Translations under genes and position numbers: made by a program
The notes under the pieces: model-generated
The model's input: the letters and a program-made list of their open reading frames with translations, nothing else
Database searches by the model: none
Told to the model about the DNA's origin: nothing
Shown here: in pieces, positions 26,351-39,657 of the stretch
Layout: each line of letters starts with the position of its first letter
How positions within the stretch are numbered: position 1 is the first letter of the stretch
Source: Apus apus
Lineage: Eukaryota; Chordata; Aves; Apodiformes; Apodidae
Reading direction: 5' to 3'
DNA: 64,000 nucleotides
Assembly: GCF_020740795.1 (NCBI RefSeq)
Contig: NC_067286.1
Span: 37,524,503-37,588,502, forward strand

Positions 26351-27266
26351 CACAGAATCATAGAATGGTTTGGTTTGGAAGGGACCTTACAGATCATCTA
26401 GTTCCAACCCCCCTGCATGGGCAGGGACACCTCCCATGAGACCAGGTTGCTAAGGGACCCATCCAACCTCGAAAACTTACAGAGATGGAGCAGCCACAAG
26501 CCCCCTGAGCAACCTGTCCCAGTGTCTCACCACCCTCACACTAAATAATTTCTTCCTTATGTCTAACCTAAATCTCCCCTCTTCCAGCTTAAAACCATCA
26601 CCCCTTGTCCTATCACTACAAGCCCTTGTAAAAAGTCCCTCCCCAGCTTTCCTGTAGGCCCCTTCAGATACTGGAAGGCCACTATGAGGTCTCCTAGGAG
26701 TCTTCTCTTCTCCAGGCTGAACAACTCCAACTCTCTCAGCCAGTCCTCGTAGGAGAGGTACTTCAGCCCTCTGATTGTCTTTGTGGCCCTCCTCTGCACT
26801 GGCTCAAACTACTTCATGTTTTTTCTGTGTTGAGGGCTCCAGAACTGGACACAGTACTCCAGGTCGAGTGTCATGAGAGCAGAGGGGCAGAATCACCTCC
26901 CTTGACCTGCTGGTCACAGTTCTTTTGATCAACCCAGGACACAGTTGGCTTTTGGGCTGCAGGTGCACATTGCCTGCTCATGTTGAGCTTTTCATTGACC
27001 AACACCCCCAGGTCCTTCTCCTCAAGGCTATTCTCAATCCATTCTCCACCCAGCCTGCATTTATGCTGACCAACCTGTAGTTCCCTGGGTGTTCTTTCCT
27101 TCCTTTTTGAAAATGGGGGTTGTTTCCCTTTTGCCAGTCAGTGGGAAACCAGACTGCCATGACTTTTGAAATATTATTAAAATGGTGTTGCAACTTCACC
27201 TGCCAGCCCCCTTAGGAGCCACAGATAGATCTCATCACATCCCATGGACTTGTGCACTTTCAGGTT
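26351..27266 (-). mobile_element. CR1 LINE, 3' end with internally deleted reverse transcriptase
   Basis: On the + strand it begins with the reverse complement of the avian CR1 tail (cacagaatcatagaatggtt and the following ggaagggaccttacagatca). Read on the - strand it encodes pieces of CR1 ORF2. In coding order these are VHKSMGCDE (near 27250), WFPTDWQKGN and HFQKGRKEHPGNYR (about 27080-27150), EKDLGVLVNEKLNMS (near 27000), LEYCVQFW (near 26850) and the C-terminal block [19 protein letters not shown] to [21 protein letters not shown] (26563-26799). CR1 ORF2 is an endonuclease/reverse transcriptase for target-primed retrotransposition. This copy is 5'-truncated. It also lacks about 170 codons between PGNYR and the EKDLGV block, including the F/YADD catalytic core, and carries frameshifts, so it is dead. 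Similarity beyond 27266 is unclear. Confidence 0.92.
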
Positions 27267-29551
27267 CACACATCAGGAAAGTGGTTTTCTTGGCTTTATA
27301 GCAAAATTTGGACAAGGAGTTGAAGAGCAATGGACCTGTTCTAACATTAGAAGATAGAGCATGCACTGGTTGTTTTGCCTCGTTCATGGTAACACTCATA
27401 GATGACAGAGAAAATGCAGGGTGCTCCTTTCCCTTTACTTGACCAAGGCTCACTCCTTTCCACAGTATTAAAAGAGCCCCCCAAAACACTTTCTAGTGCT
27501 TATTTTTCACTAGCATCTCCCTCATGCTTCTAAACCTGCTGTTGAAATTCTCCATTAATTTACCAGCCTGAGAAACATAGTAAGAAGAGTTGAAGATTAC
27601 ATGCTAGGTACATTTTCCAAAATTGGTATGGTTCTAATAAAATGCTTTTAAGCCTTTAAGCTTCAAAAGAACCAAAGAATTTGTCTTGGCTCTCTCCCCA
27701 GCTTCTCTACACAAATGAAACAACTCCATTTACACCCTTTCTATATTACAACCTCTCCAATTTACAACCATCCATTTCTCCACAATGTTATTTGCTCCTG
27801 TATTACCCAGGCATCACAGCCTAAGACTTATTATTAATGTAGAAGGCTGTAGTCAATAATTCTATCTACTACTTAGCTGAACTGTTAAATTATCATTACA
27901 AACAAAGCTTTATATAAGAGAATACTTCATAGAAAACTACATTAGAACTTTGATAACTTAAATCAGCAAAATGAGTTACTGAAACAGTGTTGAGCTTTGA
28001 TCTCCTAACTTTTCTCACTGCTCTTTTCTTCCAGTCCTCCTTCTTATCCTGCCATGTTACTTCTTCTCAACCCTATTTCTAAAATACTTAAATGCACTTT
28101 TTCTAAGTATATGATTTCTAGCCCCCATGAGCTGAAGAATTTTGGGGGAATCAGAGTAACTATGGAAGCTTTTAAGCACCTATGGACCTGGAAACTCAAA
28201 CCTGTCAGTCATGCATGTTAGCTTCAGAAGTGTTTTGTTGTTTTTTTTTTACCTGAGTTTATGGATGTAGCAACATTACCAAAAAATGTTTTCTTTTTTT
28301 TTTTTTTATAATTAGCTTCCAATAATTCTAAGAATGTTACATTATTGAAACAGAAATAGAATGATGGAATACTACAGCCTTTCACTGCAAGGTCCAAGAG
28401 TGGGGCAAAAAAGCTCCAAAGAAGCATCACTTATGTTTATTTACTTTAGGTATACTGCTTTGCTGAAATGCACCCAAATACAGAAGAAGCTCTCACGTTT
28501 GACTACACGTTTTACACCTTCCAAATACATTTTAAAAATGCATTTGGAGTGCCTGAATGTCAACAGATTTAGTGCAATATGATAAAACAGACTGACTTAC
28601 TGTGAGCTGTTTAATCCAAATCTTCAGAATGTCCTTAGATACAGCAATTATTTCAAGAGAGACTTTAGCAGAAAGAATGGCTTTTGTGCTACAAACAGAG
28701 ACTAGAGATTCCCTTAGCCAAAACTAAATTGATTAGTCAAACTACAGGTTATAGAACACACTAGCAGACAATCAGGACTCTCAGCTGAAGTAAATTGCTA
28801 GAACTTCATTTATGTCAATCTATACCAGCTGTGGCTGTATGCCCTGAGATCCAGTGGTCTGCAGCTTCTTCTGATGGGCAAGGATCAGCTACCATGTCGG
28901 CACGTTGTGGCACTTGAACTGAAGGAAACAAAAAAGAAGTAATGAATTCAAGTTCTGTAGAAGTAAAGAGGTGAGGAAGTCACTGCCAGGATGCAGCTCT
29001 CCCTGGCTGTGTGCACTGTGTAGGGAACACAGCCCAGTCCTGCTTCACTGACTATCCATGGCAATGGAGTAGGGAGGATTTTCTTGTCCTGCATTCTGAC
29101 ACACTTCCAGTTGCTTCTGCAGGGAAACAGAGCACGTGATGGGGTACTATGGGACTAATCAGAGATCAAAATTATGGAGACTGACTCATCCGCAGTACAG
29201 ATGTGGCCATTTTTTTCCCCACAAAATAGGACATATTTATGTTGATGCTCAGAAAGGTACCAAAGTGTCATAGCTCTGCATGTCATCCAATATCAGGCAC
29301 TATTGACCTTTCATTTTCTAATGGCTCAGCCACCTCAGTCTCAGAGAGAAGAGCCATCAAAACCATCAAAGCTGGCGATGCAGGATCAGGTTTTAAGTAG
29401 TTAACAATAAAATTACCTGAGCATAAGTAAATGCTTGTCAAAAGTTTTGAGGTTTTGCTGGGTCTCAGACTCTAAGAGTACTCCCATCATGCTGGTCCCA
29501 AACTCACAAAAATGAAAAGCAGCAACATGTACAAGCACTGGTATCTCATAG
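27267..29551. other. Intergenic region after the CR1, no gene recognised
   Basis: AT-rich sequence. Bases 27267-27540 are somewhat GC-richer and could be a further, strongly decayed part of the CR1, but I cannot align them to CR1 protein. A T run lies at about 28290-28306. Nothing else recognised. Confidence 0.6.
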
Positions 29552-29660
29552 CAACCTCACCAAACAGAGAATTATTATCCTTATTTTATATTTGAGGAAA
29601 CAAAGGTCTAGAGAGGTTAACAGACATCTTTCCAAAACTAGCAAAGCTAATAACACGGCC
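29552..29660 (-). mobile_element. MIR-like ancient SINE relic (CORE-SINE)
   Basis: The + strand reads ATTATTATCC, TTATTTTATATTTGAGGAAA, CTAGAGAGGTTAACAG and CTAGCAAAGCTAATAAC in order. This follows the reverse complement of the MIR consensus: attattatcccc, attttacagatgaggaaact, cagagaggttaagtgac, cacagctagtaag. The order and spacing of four blocks argue against chance. MIR elements are ancient amniote SINEs that survive in birds only as rare, diverged copies. The call rests on recall of the consensus, so a profile search is needed. Confidence 0.6.
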
Positions 29661-32600
29661 CCCATCTCCCAAGAGCAGCTTTGCAAGACATGAAGTCCAG
29701 CAGGACTATGCTGCTGACAAATATCTGTGCTGCCAGTCCAGACCGCAGCTCCATCTGGCCCTGTCAGAAATCAGTTTGTGCTGATGATCAGAAAGGCACA
29801 GAAACTCATCATTTTCAGTATTCTTGCAAACCAATTATTTCATCTCTTATTTTGTGTCTCGCACCAACTCACGAGAAACATAACCATTGACCTATCATAT
29901 TCTAATATTTTGAGAATTACTTCTGATTTCTGTGGCAGAATGTATTTACATTATAATTCTAGAGTTCTTAGTAGCATTTCATAAGCTTTCAAATATCACT
30001 TTTTTCCAGACCACAGAGTAACATGATGGCAGAATATTCTGTAAACCTATATATATATGTGTGTATGTGTATGCATGTATGTCTTGCTCTGCCAAGCCTT
30101 GTAGCTGTTGGGTGAAGCTCTGACAGTTTGGCAGACACAGGGCTCTAGGATTAGTTACAAGGAGACATTTGCATATAAATCTGTCTCCATTTTTTAAGCC
30201 TAAAAAGAGAAGTGTCACTTGATTTTACTTTTGAGAACAAAGTATGAAAGTCTTCATTTAAGCTGAGAAAGTTAAACCTTTTCCTCTTGTTAGAAGTCTC
30301 TGTTGGGTCTGAGTTAGGTTTTAGATATATAGACAGTGTCCATATTTTTAATAATCTGTGTCCACACAGGTGTTCAGATTGATAGTATGGACAGGAACAC
30401 AGCTATGTCTGTGTATGCTGCCTGAATTTTTGAAGTTTTAATTTAAACTAGACCCACCGTGTTTCCCTTCCTCCCTGATGGATTTCACTGCTTACTAATC
30501 CAGCTGGCTTGCTTCAGGCTACAAATTACCTTACATGTAGTGGCTAGTATGGTACCGAATGCAAGCATCTAAATACACTTATAGTCACCTCTTTTCAGGA
30601 AAGAATTTGGGGCAAGAGAGGCACATGCAACTAAGGAAGACGAGCCACAGGTTTTATCAAAGTAAGGTGAAGTGTGATGTTGAAATTCAAGAGTATAATT
30701 TCTCATGACAATTACCATAACTGAGCTGCATTAAAGCCAGTTTGCCTTATGTGGCCAGAAACTCCACATCTCTGCTTAACCACCCCTGCATTACTGCAGA
30801 GCTTCCTTCTGAGATGCTTTCAAGAATGAGGAAGGTCATTTGTTACAAAAAACACAAAGTATTTTAAACCAATAGTGGGTGTCACCTCCTACCATTTGAC
30901 TAAATTGTCTCAGAGCTCAAAAGCCATTCCTGATCACTAGCACTGCATTCAAGATATTTTATTTCCTTAATTTTAAAAGCTAAATAATACATTTCTTCCA
31001 AGTAATTCTCAGGATCAGAATTGATCTCAGAGGAGCATAGTCTCTTGTTGCTGCTTTAACAGATCAGTGTCAGAAATGTGTTTTTAGGAGCAGTAATTTA
31101 TAACTGTGATTGTTAGCTTCTTTCTATTCATTTTTGTAAGTGTCTGTCAACAGATTATTTTTGCAGAATTTACTGGCACCATAACGGTCCCATCAAAATG
31201 GCAATATCATAGTCCTGTTTCTTTTACAATACTTGTAAGACACTTAACTTTCCACTGTTGGCTTGCTATCCTCCTTTTTAAAAATACATGATCCTTTTAT
31301 TAATATGTTCTTATCAGTCCAGTGAAATGGACTTCCATGAAATAGCATCTACACTGAGAGAAGTAGTAAACTCTCCCACCACTGAAGCTGTGTGTATCCT
31401 AGTACCAATAATGACAAAACAGTAAAATGAACCCTTTTTTACTGGAATGTCAGTTAACATTTTTTCCAGGTATAATAAAACCCATCAACTGCAACTTTAA
31501 TAATTTTACCCACAGATTTTTTCTTGGATTTACTTTTAGTATAGCTTTAAAATAATGTCCGATTAAATGTTGCTGAAATGCAATGGGAGCACTGTAGAAA
31601 TTATTTTCATACCCACGCTGATACCCAGTCATTTTTGCAGCATAAGGATCAAGTTTTCTATCAGCATCTCAAATTTTCTGTGCAAAACTTTGCAGACTGG
31701 TAACAGTTTGCATGGGGAACTTCACATCTGACAACCCATTTTACAAATCACTCCTGTAATTCCTGGGCCAAATCCTGTAAAGTTTGTTAACTCCCACGAC
31801 ACTTGATGGGAATGACAGGTGGTCAGAGGGTTGGAAATTCATCCCTGTGTAGGTTTGCACCTATTAAACACAAGACCTACTGTAGTTTAATCCCAGGATC
31901 AGTTTCTGACTGCTCTATACATATCATCAGGAGGATACAGCTGTTGCAGATCGGACAGAGCAGCCGTGAGCGACCTGATGCCAATACAGAGAGATAAGGG
32001 AATTTCTCTCTCCCATGAGAAAAAATTTTTCTGCTGTGCAAAAAAAAATGAGAAACAGGTCAACGTAGAGGAGACAACTGATTGAATCACAAGCAGGAAA
32101 ATTCATGTCCTTGCATCTGAGTGCTGGATGTGTCTGTGAATGACCCTTCTCCTTCACAACAGCAAATAATGGGAAGAAAGCAGATGAAGGGGTTTAATGA
32201 AATCAAAATTATTCAGGAGAGTTTTATTAATTGAAGCTCCAGAATTAATACCGTTAAGGTCCAGAAAAGAAGGTGTAACCAGACTTTGTAACCACAAGAC
32301 TATGAGACAGGGAAGAGTTGGAAGCTATGGTAGTTCTTAACTTATCACAAGACTAACACAAGCTGCATTTTCATATTAAGTAACTGAGCAGGTAAAAAAT
32401 AAAGACTACGTATTTCTTTGGGCTCAAAGCTTTTGATTTGCACAGTGGCTTCTAAATCTGTCCAGCTGGTCAAGTTGGAGGGCAGGCATTCCTTGTTAAG
32501 GGCCCACTCAAACTGGATGAATTCGTGTTTCCTGTTTCTATTCCCAGCCAAGTGGACTATACACAAATATTTCCAGTTTTAATATTATGAAAATACTCTG

Positions 32601-35600
32601 TCATATGACACTTAGCTGACATGCTAGATGCAAGAGTTCCAGCTCAAGAGAATAAACATTTCAAAAAACAGATTCAGTTAAATTAAAAGTGACTGAGGGA
32701 ATACGCCTGAAAGTTCAATTTTTCAGATACAAAACATAAACATTGTAAACGGAAAATTATTTCTAAAATTAATTTTACAAATTAAATTTCTCTAGTAAAT
32801 TTTGCCATTCAGAAGCAGGAAAAAAAAATTGTTGACATAGAAAACCCACTCAAATATCTTAAACACATCCAAACGTTGAATTCATTTTTAATGACAGCTG
32901 CTTTAGTTGTGCACTCAAATCAGAAGTGAATTTTGTGTTGGTTTATGGCAGAATATTCTCAGTTGCTAATTTCTGACTGTGGATTTCTAATTTCATATGC
33001 AAGTATGCAGCCAACACACACAATCCAATATGGAAATATGGAAAAGTGTAGTTCATGTAAGATAGTTGTAGAACTATTAAGTAGGAGAAATACAGGAAAG
33101 TGTTCTCAGAAAAAAAAATAAAAGAAAAAAAAAATCCAACAACAAACAAACTTTGCAGTTTTAGTGAGTTGAGATGAGGAGAGGACCACTTTCTTCATGC
33201 CCCTGGTTACCATCAGTGGAAAGAAGCCTATTGCTTTCAGCAAGAACGGGATCAACCCATTGCCGCAGAGGTGTTAATGGCAGCAGAGTCCATCCTGCAT
33301 TAGGGACTGCTGGAGCAGGACCACAAGAACATTGGCATCAGCTGCTCCTTCCCACCTCCGGCTGCGTGGTCCTGCTCTTCCGCTGCAGCTTCCCCCCTCC
33401 AGCCTTGCCACAGCAACTGCTTGTGGGAGCAGAGTGTGAACCGGATTGCTGAAAATAACCCTTCTGGAGAGTTATCTTTAACCTGGATCCCTTCAGATCA
33501 TCTGAGGGTGGCCTCAAACACCATTGTGCGCATGGGGATGCATAGTAGTGCAGGATAATGAGTTGCCAACAGCATGAGGTGGGGGGAAATACAAAGAACC
33601 CTTTAATCTGGCTTTTCCCCTAAAGGTACAGTATTGTGTACAGTTATACATCTGTGTATAACAATTGTGTGAACAATCTACACAGAGATAATGCAGGCCT
33701 TTCTGTCGTACTCATGGGAGAAAAATGAAGTTCCAAAATGCCTAAAATTCATTAAAATACTTTTGCTTTCTTTGCATATCCTTGTAGCTAAATATACAGA
33801 GAGAAGATCTCTTGCAATATTAAATAACTATTTTCCTTACTTCTTTATACTCTCAGTGTAATTCAGTGCCTCTTCTAAAGGAGTCCCTCAAAGCCAAGTT
33901 GTGGGGTGTCAGTGACACTGAAGAGAAATCTCTGCCAATAAACTGCACAGCAGCTCTTTGCAGCAGAAGCACTTCCAGCCCTAGTAACACAGCACCTTTT
34001 AGACCATTTTCCTAATGACAGTGTCACAGAGAGGAAGTAGTAGTACTTTTCAAATAAAAGTAAAACTATGCTCACACACACACAAAAAAAATAAAATTAA
34101 AAAAAAAAAAAAGGGCCACTTTCTATCAGGGGTGAAAAGGGGCAACATTCTGAAAAATAGAAGAGAACTTTATTTGAGACTTGTGAAGGGGGAGAAGACA
34201 CGCCGTTCTCCACAATTCCCATCCACAGAGACTGAAGAGTTGTCTACACACTTGTGCAATAAGCACTGCATGAACATTGGAAGGAGGAATGAAGGACTTT
34301 TTCCTAAGAAACTGTCTCCTTTATTTGCTGATAGAGGAGCCCTGTCCTTTCTCAGAAGCATCTTTCTTCTTCAGGCTTCTGTGAACTAGCTGCTATGAGG
34401 AATTTTTTATAATAGAGAATGTTTCCTAGCTCATACAGCAGCAGCAAGGGAAAAGCCCACATCCTCAGACTGCCTTTTCTTTCAGCTCTTCCACGCACTT
34501 TTCAATAGTCATTTGGCCCCTGGCTGCCTGTTTGAAGGACTGGCTGCAAAAACAAGCTGTAAGAACAAGCAGTTCAACCAGTGCTTCTGTACCTAAACAG
34601 GAAGTCACTATTAGCTATTTTAATCTTTATTTTTAGATTCTTTTTAATGCTTTCACAACGTTCACTCTATGAGACTGATCTGAGATGGATATTGCAGCCA
34701 GAGAGGATTTGGGGTTTTATTTAAACCTGATTCCTTGCCACGTAGCTAAAAGGCTTTTGCCTTGTTGACAACATTATACTTCAGTTAAGTCAATAAATAC
34801 TCACCATGTCTGCCTACTCCTTCTTGTACCTCCCAGTTGGACATAATTCTCAAAGCATTTGAGGAGAGTAGAATAAGATACATGCTTCAAACAACAAAAG
34901 GAACAACAAATACAGCCTATCCAGCCAGTTGTCTTTTCCTTGCCTTTTTTCTCTTTCTGTATTCCACTTTTCATCAACACCTCATTCTCTGCCTCTCCTT
35001 TTTTCTGAGCTTTCCTCACTTGATCTCACCCTCCTTGCCAGCAGTTGGCTGCTTCTCCTTCCAAATTCCAGGTGACATCTTGTTGCCACAGCAATATCAA
35101 ACATAAAAAATTACATCTGCAGCTAACTGCTGTTCCAGCAAAAGTTAGTAGCAATAGGCCTCATCTACAATGCAAATACAATGCAATGCAAAGTTTTGAA
35201 TCTGCCTCTTTAATTCTCAGTGCTAACATTTTCACTGCATGCTATTTGCTCTGTTATCCTTAACATGCTGAAACCCTTCTGCTAAGCCTGCACATTTACA
35301 CTCATAGGTTCCAGATTTTATAAATACATGTCTATATATGATTTGTAGATGTATCTATTTATATAAGTACATGTATCAGTTTTTAAACAGCCCCACATAA
35401 AAGCCAATGCATGTATATATGCTGACATATACAGATTACTTCTGTAATCTGCCACTACATGTAAAACACCTGTAGATTCATCTCTGATTTTCCTGACTGC
35501 TCCTTTACCCACTATCACCCGATCTATCTCTGACATGTAATAACGGTCACCTGGCTTATGCCATACCACCACCCTGATTTCAGTTTTTCCATGTAAAATC

Positions 35601-37240
35601 ATCTCACATATTCATATTCCATAACTCACATCCATGGTGGTATGTGAACTTTAGATTTACACCCAAGGGAAATCCATGCTGTGCTTCCTGCCGGTTGTGA
35701 AGACAGGATATTCAGCACCAGCCAGAATCCCTGGGTCACCCCAGCATGGCAGGAAACAGCAAACAAGGTCACAGCCACAAGACCACAAAAGGCACTTACT
35801 TATGGAAGAGAAGACTGTTATCACCTAAATCATCTTTCCTCTGTCAAGTATTAGCCACAATAGTGAGGGGTTCCCAAGTTAAGAGGAAGCCAGGGTCCCT
35901 TGGGTTCCTTCTTCTTTCAGTGAAGCACATAGGAATGAGATTACTCCTCTGCCTTTTGTATTACCCACAGAGAAAGACAGATGTGATTCATTTCTAGATT
36001 ATCAGGTAAGTTTGCAGTCCAAAATAAGGTGGTAATGAATATTCCCCATAGAAAAATAGCCAACATTCCCATTTTAATTGTTGCAGCTTTTATCTGTCAA
36101 GGTGTATGCACCATATCTGACGTGGTTGGCATCATTAGGGAGTCATCTTGTATTTGAAGTATGTAGCAAAAGTTCTGCTATGAAATACACTCTAAATATT
36201 CTATATTCTTCAAAAACCTGCAAAATGAAGTCTTATCACTTTGTTTCCTAATGAGAAAATTAACTTAGCTAATTCAGTGTTACCTTATGTCCCCATGAAA
36301 TTATCCAGTTTGGATTTTGAATTTTGCCTGTCAGTTGCATTGCGAAGTTACACATGAAAAACTTCAATGTCATTAAACTTTAAGTAAGAATTTCAAATAA
36401 ATAAATAGTTGATCATCATGAAAAAAATACTCAAAATATGCCTCTATTAATTATTCAAAATTAAAATAAATCATTATCTCCAACAGTAATGGACAAAACA
36501 GGGAAGCTTGGCAAGAGAGGGACAGCTGCAGCACAATGTATTTTTTGTAGTCGAGGTTGTGAGGGGAGGTTGTTGGTTTGGGTATTTGCATTTGGGCTTT
36601 TTTCTCCTGGAAGCAAGGAAGAAAACAGTTAGATGTGGCTTTGCACATGCCAGATGCGACAATGAGATCAAATCCTTTTCTGGGGAAAGAATTGCTTCAC
36701 GGAGTGTTTGATTTTGAAAGAGCAAGGGCTCATTGTCTCTGAATTTTGCTGGATGCCAATAAATGCTGGCATTAGTGTGACATTTCCCTTTGAAAGCTGA
36801 AGTACAGAATTAATCCTAATAAACAGTGCAAATCTGCAACCGTTGCTAAGGCAGAACAGTGCTTACTATCATCAACTTCAGAACAACCCACGTGAATGTG
36901 ACTACGGGTTACAACCCTCAGGTCTTTTACTATCTATATTTTTATTTTCTACCTACCACACAGCAGTGGGTTCTTTCTTATGTTTGGGATGTCCTTCAAG
37001 CACCTAATGCATTATTAAAATCTTCTGATGAAGTACCACATTCATAGTGGTATCTTACACATATTTAATCAGTTTACTTTAGCAAATGCTTACAGCTTCC
37101 ATTAAATCATTAAACGTTTCTTCAGAGATACACTACAAAGTAACTTCATAAATGTAGATATGTGTTTATTGCATTCTAACAACTGTTTCACTTATTAAAA
37201 CTTCTTCTTTAAAAAAAATTATACATTTCTTTCCATGTGC
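29661..37240. other. Intergenic region, no gene recognised
   Basis: About 7.6 kb. It contains a short TA/TG-rich simple stretch at 30046-30085, a GC-richer patch at about 33180-33450, A-rich tracts at 33110-33140 and 34080-34115, and AT-rich TATATA/CATGTA stretches at 35320-35440. Open frames are short and match nothing I know. No RNA gene recognised. Confidence 0.65.
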
Positions 37241-37361
37241 CACAGAATCATGTGTTTTCAGTTGGAAGGGACCTTAAAGATCACCTGGTTCCAGCCCCTC
37301 TGCCATGGGCAGGGATAATAGGTCATTTTTCTACATCAGATTGAACATGGCTGTAAACCAG
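37241..37361 (-). mobile_element. CR1 LINE 3'-tail fragment
   Basis: The + strand shows cacagaatcatgtgttttca, then GTTGGAAGGGACCTTAAAGA, TCACCTGGTTCCAGCCCC and CTGCCATGGGCAGGGA. This is the reverse complement of the CR1 3' end. Only the terminal 100 or so bases are recognisable; the right border is blurred by divergence. It has no coding content. Confidence 0.85.
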
Positions 37362-39534
37362 TAGTTTCTCTCCTGCTGTATAGTAAATTACAGTCTACAA
37401 ATAAAACTGTCTGAACATCTCTGCAATTATTCTTTCAGGCACATGAAAGAAATATTCATGTGTGATCTATTTGTTGGTGGTCCTCTTCAAACTGTTTTCC
37501 CTAGATATTTCATACACATACATTTCATAGGTGCATTTATATTGGCCTCAAGTTCTGTACATGTATCAGCCAACTTGTTTTTGGTCTACATTGGCCTTAT
37601 CCCAGGTCTTGTGGGCCTTAGTGAGGCAAAAAAATGTTTATAAAACTGAAGAACAGACCTCCTACTAATGTTCTTTTAAGAAATGGTCAGCATTGGGATC
37701 AGAAACATTTAAAAATCACATTTAAGCATCTTTTAGCATAATTTGCTGTGAGATAGTACTAATTTTAATTTAACAAATTAATTACATGGCTGCAGTACAA
37801 ACAAACAAAAAAAAGGACAAAAATGTTATTCTCCCCTGTAAAAGTTAAAAATATGGGTATTCACAAAAAATAAAAATAATCTTTCTCAGCAAGAAGCACT
37901 TGCAATAAATCAACCTCTGAGACTTGTAGCTGCTCCTTGTGTGATATTGTGTGACATAAAAAGAAAATCAGAACATGAAGTTCCATTCTTGGGAAGAAAT
38001 TTGACAAAGCTGTAATGTGGTCACCTCACTACAGAGAGATCAACTGCTGCTAATAAAAGCAAATATCTTGGAGAGCCAAACCCATGGGAAAAAATGAGAC
38101 TGCCATGCCTGCCACCAGCAGTGGAAAAACAAAAAGTACTTGGCTTTGTGGACATTTGAGTCCCCCAAGTGTTAACTACAGATCAGCCTCTTTGTACAGA
38201 TCATTGATTTGCCTATTAAGAAAGGATCCAACCTCACATAGAGGTCCTCTTGGCTTCAGATCTGGCCTCCTTAACTAACCAGAGTATCAGGGAACTGTTA
38301 TCTTAACACCTGCTGATGATGACAATGTTCTCTATTCACCTTTTCAAACATGGCTAACCAAATTATTTTTTTTCCATGCCTACTTCCCAGTGGAGAGGCG
38401 AGGCAGCTTCTCCAACATAGGTGTAGTGATAGCCTCCCTGACAGATTAAGCACACTCCCAAAAGTATGTGTCTTGCCTGAGCTGCCAATCGGAGCAGAGC
38501 TGTCAGGTGTCTGGGAATGGGCAACCCTCTATGGGAGGCACAGCTGCCCCAGCAAATGTCCACCCTTTGCATGAGGCCTGAGCTTGCTTGGAAAGGAAAA
38601 GCGAAGGGGCACCCACCAGGGAAACTCAAGGCTTCCTCTGTGACTGGCCCAATGCATTCACTGATTTATCCCAATGGCTTTCATATTTCATCATGACTTT
38701 CTGTCTATCATGTCTTCTTTCTCCCCTTATCTTCAGGCTACAAGACCCTTAAGACATAAACAAAGCTTTTGATAATTTTAATGTTCCTGTTAATTACTTC
38801 TCCACAGTTTTGAAAAAAGAGACTTCCCTTAATTGTTTAATTTTTCCATCTTGACAGATAGTCACTGCTTCACACACTGAGAGTTTAAAAATTCACCATG
38901 CCTGTTTTACTTTGTGCATTAGAATCAGCTACTGTATCAACATTTCATTCTGAACTTATTTCATAGACACAAGCAAATGCTTAAAACTGCAAAACCAACT
39001 GAGGAACTTTTTTATGGATAGTGACTTATTCAGAAACAGAACTGCAAAGAGATATTCTTCAAAGTAAAATTAAATCTGGGGAAAAGATTCAGAGTTTCTA
39101 TCTTTAACTAACAATAATATTAAAATATGTCAAAATCAAATGTTTCCTTTGAGAAAAGCAGGCGAGTTTATCAATGTTTTAAATATAAACCTGGCCACAT
39201 TTTCCATTCAAAATTTTTTTTTTTTTTTTAATTAAACCTTCAATGTGGAAACAATAATAAAACTAAATAATTCATTTAGAATCAAGTTGAAATAAGATGC
39301 TTTGGTTTTGGTTCAGATAAAAATTAAAAATATATTATTTATTCTTCTAACAATAAGAAATTTGTGTCATAATTGTTACTACACAAATATTACAATATAT
39401 ACAAATAAGTGTGTAATTCAGAGACACTGAATGCTGATAATATTTGAGGTAACAAAATAAGTACTGCAAATCCAATGCCACATTCACATTTTAAGAATTA
39501 ACTGATCCCCTTGCCAAGCTGGAAGATACAATAA
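37362..39534. other. Intergenic region, no gene recognised
   Basis: AT-rich, with a GC-richer patch at about 38380-38640 and a T run at about 39213-39229. I recognise no repeat family or RNA gene. Confidence 0.65.
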
Positions 39535-39657
39535 AATACTTCCTCTCTTTTGATATCATGATCTGAGTAAGATTTTAAGAGCCAACATAGACAACAATGT
39601 CAAAAGAGGGGAAATAAATATGAGCAAAACCAGAGGAATTAAAACAAAAATCTGAGA
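39535..39657 (+). repeat. Diverged direct repeat, copy A
   Basis: Copy A aligns with copy B (40143-40262). Both start AATA(C/T)TTCCTCTCTTTTGAT and continue with a TATCTGA-like block, a TTTTAAGA block, then TAAAAGA/CAAAAGA, GGAAATAAA and a final AATCTGAG/AATCCAGA-like block. By eye, identity is roughly 70-85 percent with small indels. Flanking bases do not align, so the unit is about 120 bp. It may be an uncatalogued interspersed repeat or a local duplication. Confidence 0.65.

Noticed and set aside
26563..27199. Two - strand open frames that could be read as genes
   Set aside because: They are frame-shifted pieces of CR1 ORF2 and belong to the transposon call.
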